Under the pieces are notes generated by a model. That model had not been told where the DNA came from. It did not search any database and worked only from the letters and a program-made list of their open reading frames with translations. Of a DNA stretch of 64,000 nt, positions 55,099 through 64,000 are shown piece after piece. Every line of letters begins with the position of its first letter. The first letter of the stretch is position 1. A program made the translations under genes and the position numbers. The stretch is from Mesostigma viride (lineage: Eukaryota; Streptophyta; Mesostigmatophyceae; Mesostigmatales; Mesostigmataceae). The stretch is from positions 606,590 through 670,589 of the forward strand of contig RPFO01000132.1 of the NCBI GenBank assembly GCA_009746045.1. The letters run 5' to 3'.

Positions 55099-58000
55099 TA
55101 ATATATATGCCCACGTATGTGGGACGGCGGCCCCCGGGCCCACGCGTTCACCTCGTGGCCGCCCTCGCACATTGTCGGCGTGGTGGGCCGCGCCACCTTT
55201 TCTTGGGCGTACTGCCCTTTGTTGCTGGACGCGGTCGGGTTGGAGGCCGCCTTCCCCTCGCTCCCTAGGCCCCCGGCCTTCCTGGCCCTAGTTGCGCGGT
55301 GCGGGCGACATTTCTTTCCGCCGCCCCCCGGTGACGGCCTCGACTCTTTGGGGGTATGTCTTGGAAGGATATCACGCCGGCTGCCGGCTGCCGTGGCATC
55401 TCCCGGCCGCCCGGCAGGAAGAGCTGCTTTCCCTGGACGAGCGGGTGGGTCAGGAGGTGGTCGAGTTCGTCACGGCGGTGGCTCGAGACGCACAGGTCTC
55501 GGTGCGGGCGGCCTACCTCGCGGGCGGCGCCGACCTGGGCCTCATGTCCCCGCGGCAGCTTCGCCTCTTCTTGGACGCCCAGGCCCCGCCTCCCGGCCCG
55601 GTTGCCAGTGGGGGCTTTCTCATCACCTCCCTCAGCCTGGCGCAGGCCGCCATGCTGCGTGTGGAGTTCGGGGCCCCCATCGCGGTTCAGGGCGGCCAGG
55701 CCATCTTGGTGGACTCGGCCGGGCGCGCCCAGCCCCTAACCGCGGGGACGCCTGTTTCTGCCTTCCTCCACGACATCCTGGAGTTGGCAGGCATCCCGCA
55801 CGAATGGCACCCCGCGGCTGACCAACCGGTCGGCATCCTCTCGCGCGCCCAGATTGCTGCTCTCCCGGGTTGCTGGGAGGCCGGCTGGGACCCGCCCCCC
55901 CCTCATGTCCGGTCCCTTCTGGAGGGGGACGACCCCGAGTCGGGCTCCTGTGCCATCTGCCTTGAGCCCTTCCGGCCGGGGGATGGCTTGTGTCGCCTGC
56001 CCGCGTGCGGCCACACATTCCATCAAGCGTGCATCGCGCGCAGCTTGCTCCACTCCGTGCCGCGCTGCCCGTTGTGCCGGGCTGTTGTGCCGCCCCCTGG
56101 GACTGCGCTTCCTCTCGGCCCGCCCCCGGTCTCGCTGGGTCCCCTGCCGGGTCCCCACCGGGCCCCGGGGCCAGCTGCCTCCCCGACCCCTCGGCCGCCG
56201 CCCCGGCCTCGTTGCCGGGGCCTGGGGTGGTCGCGGGCGCGCTGGCGAGTCCCCCTGGGAGGGGCGCCGGCGTTCTCGATCCCCCTCCGCTGGGGGTCTC
56301 CCCGGTGGGCACTGCCTCCTCCGTGGCCCCGGCGGGCATGCCGGGCGCTGGTCGGGTCGTGGTGCGCGCGCCTGCCGGCCCGGCTGGGGAGACGCCGCAG
56401 GCCCCACGTCCTGCCTTTGCTGGCGCCGCTCCCCGCCACTCAGCGCCCGCCGACGGCCTTCACCGGTGTGCCGTGCTGCTTCCCACGGGGTCCCCGTGTG
56501 CTGGTGTGTTCCACAACCGTAACCTCCTCTGCCAGCACCTTCGCGCTGTGCACCCCGATCTCGGCGCGGCGGATCTGCAGGCCATGAGCTGTTACCGGTG
56601 CCCGGAAGCTCACTGCCAGCGGGTGTACTCCATTCACGGGCGCGCTCAGCACGCGCGCGCCTGTGTTGCTCAACGGCCCCTCAACCGGCCAGCAGTCCCG
56701 GCCCCCCCCCCCTCCCGCCTCGGCTCCCACCGGCTCCCAGCCCCCGCCGCCCGACTACTCGGCCAGTTGGCGTTGGCTTGACACGGTTCCCTGGGATGCA
56801 TGCGCCATCAACCCGACGTCTACCCTGACCGACCTCCCCCACCGCGCGCGTAGCCTTTTCGCGCAATGTGCAATCGTTTCTCTCCGGCGCATGCACGCCG
56901 CTCCGGACGACCCGCTGGGCTTTAAACTGCACATGGTGACCCCCCGCCTGCTCCTCACCCCTCTCGGGCGTGGTGTGCGCGGCCTCCAGGGTGCGGTTAT
57001 TGCCCGTTGCCGACGCTTTCTGCAGGGGGACTGGGAGGGGCTGTTTGGCGTGCCGCCCCCGCGCACGGCCCGGCTGTCGGGGGAGGTCAACTTCGAGCGG
57101 GTGGCCGCCGACGTCATCCGCCTCGTCCGCGAGGGGCAGCTCAGCCGGGCCATGACCCGCTTGGAAATGGCCAAGCTGGCCCCCGCCAATGCGGCTACCC
57201 TGGCGGCCTTGGAGGCTCTTCACCCTGCGGAGCCCGGATTCCAGCTGCCCGTGCCGGACCCCCTGCCGGCCCCCCTCCGGCTGGACCGCGACTGCTTCCT
57301 GGAGGTGATGCGTGCGGTCCCGCGGGCTTCCTCTACCGGGCCGTCGGGCTGGCGCTACGAGCACTTGGAGGTCCTGGTGGGGCATGGGGGCGAGGACATT
57401 CTCTTTGACACCCTCATTGACCTGGCGGCTGGTCGCGTTCCTCCCGCTGCGCGCGAGTGGTTAGCGGGCGCTCGCCTCCTCGCTCTGCTCAAGGGTGTCT
57501 TGCCCCCCCCGAGGGCAAGGTGCGCCCGATCGCCTGCGGTGAGGTGCTCCGCAAGCTCGTGGGCAAAGTGATCTGCCGCCAAAAGGCGCCCGAGCTCCGT
57601 GCCTTTTTCTGCCCGCCCCTCGCAGCGGGTGAGACCTCGGTGGCGGCCCAGCTGGGGGTGACGACTCCAGGCGGGGCGGATATCCTCATCCATTCGGTGC
57701 AGGCCTACCTCGAGGCCCACCCCACCCACGCTGTCGTCAAGGTCGACTGCCACAACGCGTTCAACAGTCTGTCCCGCGCCAGCATGTTTGCGGCCGTCAT
57801 GGAGTCCTTCGAGGACTTGTACGCTTGGACAGCCGTGTGCTACGGCCAGCCCGGCCAACTGGTTCACATCATGGAGGACGGCACTCGCGGCGGCCTGCTG
57901 TCGCGGTCGGGCACCCAGCAAGGGGACCCCCTGGGACCCCTGTACTTTGCCGCCCCCCTCCAGGGTTGCCTCCAAGCGGTCCATGCTGCCCACCCGGCGG

Positions 58001-59795
58001 TCGCTATTCAGGCCTACTTGGATGATATCTACCTTCTGGGCCCTGTGCCGGACACCACCGCGGCTCTGCTGGCACTGCAGACCGCGGTGGCCGACATCAA
58101 CCTCCAGTTGACCCTGGCCAAGTGCGCGGTGTACTCGCCCCAAGGTGATTGCTCCGGCTTTCCGCCCCAGCTCTTGGGCCGGGACGAGCGCCTCCATGGG
58201 TTGGATGTCCTCGGCGTTCCGGTTGGCGACCCCGCGTTTGTCATCGATGCTCTGCGGGCCGCCCTCGAGGCACGCACTGAGGTACTGCCCTTGATTGCGC
58301 GCCTTCATGATTCGCAGACCAAGGGTCTGCTTCTGTGGTTTTGCGCTCACCCTCGCGTCGTTCACTGGCTCCGGGGCGCTCTTCCGGCTCAGGTCCGGCT
58401 GGCCGCCGAGGGCCACGACGAACGCATCCAGTCGGCCTTGGCGCAGCTGGTCCCGGGCCCCGACCTCCCGCCACATGCTATTCGCATTGCCTCCCTGCCT
58501 GCACGGATGGGTGGCTGCGGTCTGACTCGTGCCGCCCGGCTGGCCCCAGCAGCATTTTTGGGCTCCGTCGCTCAGTCGTGGGCGGAAAGCTGCCGGCTCC
58601 TGCCCCTTTTGGCAACGGCAGCGCCTGACCTCCTGGACCCCAGCAGCCCTTTGCCCTTCGTCACCGCCATCCAGGAGGCCTATGCTGAGATCCAGCAGGC
58701 CTGTTCTCCCGTCCGTGCCGCTCAGGCGGTACAGCGCCACCTCCCTCGCGGCACTCCCTCGGTCGCCTCCGTTCAATCTCCCGCCGCATTCCCTGCTCGC
58801 GTCATCGATAAACACCAGAAAACCTACGCGGGTATTCTGCACACGGCTGATTGGATTGCTCTTTTCGCGGACCTCAACGCCCAGGGACGTGCGTGGCTGT
58901 TCTCGCTTTCCTTGCGGAGTGTGGGCTCGGCGTACCTTCGTGCTCTTCCCATGGCCCCCCCATTCGCCTTGGCTCCCAGCCACTACTCGGTGGCGCTCCG
59001 GCACCAGCTATTTGCCCCGCAGCCTCTTGTTCCGGCCGGGCGGCCTTGTGGTAGCTGTGGGCAGCCGCTGGATCCCACGGGGACTCACTACCTTGCCTGC
59101 ATGGGGGGCCAACAGAATCAGAATTGGTATTTGTATTTGCACACTGTCCTCCTGACGGTGGTGCTCGCCATGATTCGGTCGGTTTTCCCCCACGCGAACA
59201 TCCGGTCCGAGGATGCGGATGGCGCTGCCTTCTATTCCCCCAACCACCGGCCTGACATCGTGGTGCTGGACTTTGAGGGGGGTGGCCGGCATCTGCTTAT
59301 TGACGTTTCGGTGGCGCGGCCCTTGGCTCTTAGCCACGTGGCTGGGGCCTCCCTCACGGCAGGTTACACGGCGGACCGGGCGGAGCGGGCCAAGCTCCTG
59401 GCCTACGGCGACGTCGGGCACCATCGTGTGGTGCCCTTTGTCCTGGAGGAGTTTGGGGCCATGGGGCCCCTGACCTCCGCCTTCTTCAAGGAGTGTTGCC
59501 GGCTCCGGGAGGACCGGCTGGACCTGGAGGGCCAGCGGGCCCCATGGTCGGCGCGGACCTGGACGTCATATTGGCGTCAGCGCTTGTCGGTGGCGCTGAC
59601 TCGGGCCATGGCTGACATCATGCTCCGCCGTACGCGGGCTGATTTTGCGGTGCAGCAGGGCTATTAGGTTCCTCCCGTTAGGCGTTTCCATTGGTCTTAT
59701 CGTAGTATAGAGCTTTGACATGGCTCTGTATATAGGTTTATAGCTGGGCGTTTGCTTTGGTTTGAGTGATTTCACTCTGCTGTAAGTAATTATAT
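55099..59795 (+). mobile_element. Near full-length RLE-type non-LTR retrotransposon with RING-H2 domain
   Basis: Plus-strand coding region 55117-59667 (about 1517 codons), with the frame shifting near 55325, 56230, 56705 and 57510. Order of domains: an unrecognised N-terminal part; a RING-H2 finger (CAICLEPF…CRLPACGHTFHQACI…CPLC, 55950-56080); a proline-rich linker; two C2H2-like fingers (CAGVFHNRNLLCQHLRAVH and YRCPEAHC…H…H, 56500-56670); and the RT. RT motifs are KVRPIACGEVLRKLVG, VVKVDCHNAFNS, GTQQGDPLGP and AYLDDIYLLG. A CCHC motif (CGSCGQPLDPTGTHYLAC, ~59045) and the endonuclease signature HRPDIVVLDF…LLIDVSVARP (59245-59330) follow. C2H2 fingers, RT, CCHC and RLE in this order define R2/NeSL-type retrotransposons, which nick DNA and prime reverse transcription at the target. 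At least three of the four shifts are at C-runs, so the real frame may be intact. Confidence 0.85.
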
Positions 59796-59944
59796 TTTTA
59801 ATATATATACATATATATTTAGCCTAGAATGTATTAAAAGCCATATGCCCCTTCTCAGGGCTATGTGCTACATCTACTCCCAACGGAGTGATGTTGATAA
59901 TTAATTAATTAATTAATTATATATTAATTATTAGATTAATTTCT
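59796..59944 (+). mobile_element. Family A tail, last ~110 bp, behind the RLE element
   Basis: 'agcctagaatgtattaaaag…' through ACTCC-CAAC-GGAGT and (TTAA)n. As at 2157-2768, the RLE element sits just upstream of a family A hairpin. Confidence 0.75.
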
Positions 59945-60425
59945 GGCATATGTGGGCGTTTGGTTCATACGGCACATTGAAAGTGACGTTCTACGGATTT
60001 TTGCCTTCGCACCGTGTGCAGTTTTCTTGGACGTTTGGAAACATGGCATGGCTAACGCAATGACTGACTAGATCGATCTTTTCGGTGGTTTTCCATTTGC
60101 GGGTATTTCCTCGTAAATGGTGGGAGAGCGATCGCGGCAATGGTGCTCACCGCTCGACACTCCCAGCCAGCTAGGCTCGAAACACACGCCCTGATCACGC
60201 AAGATGTTTCCGGCCCCACTGTCTAGGCCATCTAGTCGCTCTTAACGTTTGCAAGCCATGATTTCAACGAACAAGGCTACACATTTCCATCTCCCTTCAA
60301 ATCCCCAATCCTGAACGACTCAAAATGCGGATAAGATAACGGCAGGCTCAAGCTACCATGGTCCGCATTCTCCAGATCTCTGGCCTGCGCCGGTTGTCTC
60401 ATTGATAAAGAGAGCTCGCGGGGCC
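59945..60425. repeat. Dispersed repeat, copy 2
   Basis: Matches 25830-26290 over its length with scattered differences. The CTRC-containing minus-strand frame is interrupted by a stop here. Confidence 0.75.
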
Positions 60426-60732
60426 TTGGTAACATCTCTCGGGCAACGCCGCATGTCAGCTGCGGCCCTCGAGCATGGCGCGCACACACCGGCGTAGATG
60501 TCCCCCTAGCGCTTTGCAGGGTAAATTTTCTCCAAACTGAAAGCTGTCACGCGAGCCGTCCCTGTCACAGCAGAAGCCGTCCCTTCCGATCCCAAGCCTT
60601 CCCATACGACCTGCGTGGCCCCCGCCTTGTTATACAACCTGTGAATCCTGTGTGTACACAGAGACCTGCGGCTTGCCGGCTTGTTCCCGGCCTACAGGTT
60701 TGCCACAAAGATCAGGCCAACGGCCAGCCTTA
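60426..60732 (-). other. Presumed 3' UTR of the GBA2-like gene
   Basis: GC-rich sequence after the stop codon. 'gcttcccatacgacctgcgtgg' and related phrases repeat weakly. No polyadenylation signal could be singled out. Confidence 0.35.
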
Positions 60733-63700
60733 TCACACAACCTGAGGGTCCCCCGCCTTTCGCACGCGTGGGGAGAGACTCTCGTGGCCACCCCCGGTCT
60801 TGCTGGGTACCTTCTCCTTGATCTTCTTGGTCATCTGGCTGCCCATGTCGCCCAGCGCACTGAACAGCTCCTGGACGCGGGATTTGTGCGTCTCGGTATC
60901 ATGGGGGCCGTGGCGCCCCACCTGCGCCGCGGGGGGCAGCCCCTGCGCCTGCAGCGCGGCGGCCACCCCCGCTGGCGGGGAAATCGCATACTGCATCCCC
61001 CACACGCTGAGTGGCCGCATGTAGGTGAGGGAGCGGAAACGGCCGTCGATCGTCCACGCTTCTGGCGTCTGGTACCAGTAGCCAAACTCCTTCCAACCGC
61101 CCTTGAAGATGCCCTTGGCGGTGTGGAAGCCCTCCTTGATGAGTCCCTGGCGTGTTGCAGCCAAAGCGCAGGTGAGTGACGGCCATGCCATCGATGTACA
61201 AGGCACGATGTTGACGCGAATGTTACCACACGCAAGAAGCCAAAAGCTACACGGGACGCAAGGAGGGGAGGAGGCCAGGAGGAATGGGATAGGGGACAAG
61301 ATAGACACTCACGTGCCACAATTACCAGGAAAAAGCCACGAATAGTAATATATTTACGGTATATCTACAGATAAATATGAAGATGCAGAGAACTCATACA
61401 CTGCATGATACCAGACGCATGACGTTTTTTGTGCACAGGTAAAAAACAAAAACTAAAAAACTTCTACACCCCGTACAGGGATACCGTCCATGTACAAATC
61501 TTCCTGGATGTAGTGTGCTAACCTTCATAAAGGGAGGGCTTACGTCGCATGGAAGAAAGCAAATGCTCAGTCAGTTTGATTCCATTGAATTGAACTGCAC
61601 TGAACTGCATTGAATTGCATTGAATTGAAATGAATTGCATTAAATTGCTATGAATTGCATTAAATTGCATTAAATTGCATGGAATCGCATTCAATTGACT
61701 TGAATTCCGACCCGCGGGCAGGCACACACCTCGTACAGCATGACCGCGGCAACGCCGTAGGTGACGCCTGTCCACACCTCGCGTGACTGCATGCACGTGT
61801 TGTCGATCTGTTTGGGTGGCATCCAAGGTGGCGACATGCATTCACGGCGACAGGCCAGCCGCTTGTGACAGGAGTCAAGTTATTGGGGTTGCTATAGCTG
61901 GCTGAATAACACAGTCCAGCGGATGGCAGGAGTTGAGCTGAAAGTAGGAGTTGAGCTGAAAGCCATGGGACGTGCCGGCATGTAACGACCTCAGCCATTA
62001 AACAGACATGCCCCTTCCTTGTGCACCCAGCCACGTATGCACGCGTGCATGTGTATGGATGTGTGTAAACCTGTATGTGCGCGTGTGTATGCGTGTGCGT
62101 GCGTGTGCGTGTTGTGCGTGGGCATGTGTGGGGGCATGTGCGTGTGCGTGTGCGTGTGCGTGTGCGTGTGCGTGTGCGTGTGCGTGTGCGTGTGCGTGTG
62201 CGTGTGTGTGTGCGTGTGCGTGTGCGTGTGCGTGTGCGTTTGCGTGTGCGTGTGCGTGCGCGTGCGCGTGTGCATGTGCGTGTGCGTGTGCGTGCGCGTG
62301 CGCGTGCGCGTGCGTGTGCGTGTGCGTGTGTGCGTGTGTGGCTACGGGAAGAAGCCACAGCATCACAGCACAGGGAAGGTGGTAGGGGCGTCCGCAGCAT
62401 GCGCAACCACCAAGTCCCAGTCCCCTTCTCGTCGCTTCTTTTTCCGCCCCCACTCCCTCACTCTTCACGCTTGACGAGGCAATGGGGCCTGCGTCGTCTA
62501 ACTGAGTTCACGTGTCTAATGGGATGCATAGATACACTACACAAAAGTGCATAATCAAATGAATCAAACGGTACAGAGCAAATTGGTTACTACTATAAAC
62601 TTAACCCACACACCGGGCTCGCACACACACACACAAACACAAACACAAACACACACACAAACACACACACGCACACACGCACACACACAGACACAGACAC
62701 AGACACACGTACGCAGACGTACGCAGACGTACGCAGACGTACGCAGACGTACGCAGACGTACGCACACGCACACGCACACGCACACACACACGCACACGC
62801 ACACGCACACGCACACGCACACGCACACGCACACGCACACGCACACGCACACGCACACGCACACGCACACGCACACGCACACGCACACGCACACGCACAC
62901 GCACACGCACACGCACACGCACACGCACACGCACACGCACACGCACACGCACACGCACACGCACACATGCACACGCACGCACGCACGCACGCACACACGC
63001 ACACACGCACACACGCACACACGCACACACGCACACAAACAGTACTATACTATAGTGACCACACACACACACGGAGGCACCCACCTTCCCGTTGGGCCGC
63101 ATCCCGTTGACAGCGCCGATGCTGCCGTTCTTCACCTTCATGACGTTGTACCTGCCGAGGGTAGACAAGACCCATCATGCAAGGACAGGGGGCGACAGCA
63201 CGCAAGCGTTCAAGCATGAGTGGTGGGAAGCGACCCTGCGTTTTGAGTACGCCCACAAAAAGAAATGGTCAGCTGCGTGTATTATGTCCCCCAGCGCAGC
63301 AGGAACTCAACCGTGGGACCCCCTAGCTAGCGCTAGGACACGCTGGGCTATGATGACAGCATGAAATGATGGGAGCCATGGCCATGATGCGAGCACGATG
63401 GGAGGCATGGCCATGAATATGCCAGCAGTAAGGAGGGCATCACCACTTCCACGAGGTGGCACCATGCTCCCCCCAAACGAGAAATCCTTCAGCCCATGTT
63501 GCCGGCATGTACTCGACACAGCCCTGTGAAACCTTCATTCATGTTACCTCTACGCTTGGGCATAGGACAAGACACCCCCCGCCCACGGTTGGCCCACGAT
63601 GACATGTGCACATGCGCAAACACCGTCCACTACAATCACTGTGCAAAACACATCCAGCCCCCAGTTAAGCCCACACCGTGCAGGCATGGGCTTGAACAAT

Positions 63701-64000
63701 GTCGAAGTCCCGGATGCCACCGCAGTTGCAACAGACAGATCCAGCCACACTTTGCCCACAGCCTAGTTTAGCCCACACTTTGCCCATACGGTGCAAGCGT
63801 GCTCCAACACCGTCCTGTACCATCCACTGTGCGAGGCAGGTCCTACCCACATCCCGTCTCCTTTATCGCAGGTACCTACTCAAACACTGTCCTGTACCAT
63901 CCCCACTGGTCTACTCCACACTATCCAGCAGTCCACACTATACACCATCACAACATCAAGGGAAGGGCACGTACTCGAACACTGTCCTGAGCGCGCTTTG
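60733..64000 (-). CDS. Non-lysosomal glucosylceramidase-like (GBA2, GH116), C-terminal part
   Basis: Four exons, transcript order: 63975 to beyond the window (…SALRTVFE), 63085-63151, 61730-61807, 60733-61146. The junctions are GT..AG and the frame is continuous. Joined, they read [41 protein letters not shown], then [15 protein letters not shown] and [20 protein letters not shown]. These are hallmark segments near the C-terminus of GBA2-type beta-glucosidases, which hydrolyse glucosylceramide at the cytosolic face of membranes. After the conserved part the protein has a ~90-residue tail with a predicted helical segment ([20 protein letters not shown]), ending at the TGA at 60733-60735. The catalytic residues are expected in upstream exons outside the window. 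The introns are rich in microsatellites. Confidence 0.9.
61560..61690 (-). repeat. (ATTGAATTGC)n-type microsatellite in a GBA2-like intron
   Basis: About twelve imperfect 10-11 bp units (ttgaattgcat / taaattgcat) just downstream of the donor at 61729. Confidence 0.85.
62040..62345 (+). repeat. (GTGTGC)n microsatellite in a GBA2-like intron
   Basis: Hexamer and dimer mixture in the intron between 61807 and 63085. Confidence 0.95.
62615..63075 (+). repeat. (CACACG)n microsatellite in the same intron
   Basis: Opposite strand composition to 62040-62345, so the intron carries two long inverted complementary arrays. A (cagacgtacg)n sub-block lies at 62706-62762. The array ends ~10 bp before the exon at 63085, on its donor side. 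Confidence 0.95.
63796..63902 (-). repeat. Copies of a GBA2-like exon edge in its intron
   Basis: In minus sense 'gtacaggacagtgtttgagta|ggtacc' (63871-63902) and 'gtacaggacggtgttggagca' (63800-63825) repeat the exon end 'ctcaggacagtgttcga|gtacgt' at 63975. Confidence 0.75.

Noticed and set aside
57355-59004. 549-residue minus frame opposite the RLE retrotransposon
   Set aside because: Shadow of the GC-rich RT gene on the other strand. It has no domain and the plus strand carries all RT motifs.

Overview
This window is nuclear DNA of a eukaryote, most likely a green-lineage alga. It has two large intron-rich host genes with canonical GT..AG introns, several classes of transposable elements, microsatellites in introns, and no operons or ribosome-binding sites. 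Three things point to the green lineage: a plant HK1-like hybrid histidine kinase, a GBA2-type (GH116) glucosylceramidase, and a Penelope-like retroelement with an N-terminal GIY-YIG domain (a layout described from green algae).

Layout. 1-7038: nested retroelement debris. It comprises an ORF1p-only LINE-like family (here 'family A'), a minus-strand family B, fragments of an unknown ORF (family C), one 450-bp MITE and a 5'-truncated RLE retrotransposon with an 8-bp target duplication. 7039-25718: one decayed Penelope-like element split twice. The first split is a 7.2-kb Mutator-like element (9324-16549; ~205-bp TIRs, 9-bp TSD) carrying a spliced 804-aa gene of unknown function. The second is a mixed 8.5-kb block (16583-25106) with a TIR element, several tandem repeats, a zinc-ribbon exon and a ~0.9-kb GGGA tract. 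25720-27406: repeats and retroelement tails. 27407-42791 (minus): a 15-exon gene for a 2150-aa membrane hybrid histidine kinase with two complete receiver domains. The predicted splice sites give one uninterrupted frame, including a 26-nt micro-exon. 43690-48745: G-rich satellite, a TIR element and the best family A copy. 48762-52509: a PIF/Harbinger element with TTA target duplication. 52540-59930: family B/C remnants, an 86-bp perfect palindrome and two head-to-head R2-like (RLE) retrotransposons. The plus copy appears near full length and has an N-terminal RING-H2 finger. 60733-64000 (minus): 3' part of a GBA2-like gene, running off the window.

How it fits together. The histidine kinase would sense an extracellular cue through a ~340-residue loop between two membrane segments, autophosphorylate on His470 and pass phosphate to Asp1472 and/or Asp2078. 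The mobile elements appear linked: families A and B and the sequence flanking the RLE element all end in a short CAAC-loop hairpin followed by a (TTAA)n tail, which suggests shared retrotransposition machinery. The most unusual host-gene feature is that many introns begin or end with tandem, degenerate copies of the adjoining exon edge including its splice site. This is seen in both host genes.

Limits. All gene models were read by eye from splice consensus and frame continuity; no RNA or database search was available. Several frameshifts in the retroelements sit at C or G homopolymers and could be sequencing errors.
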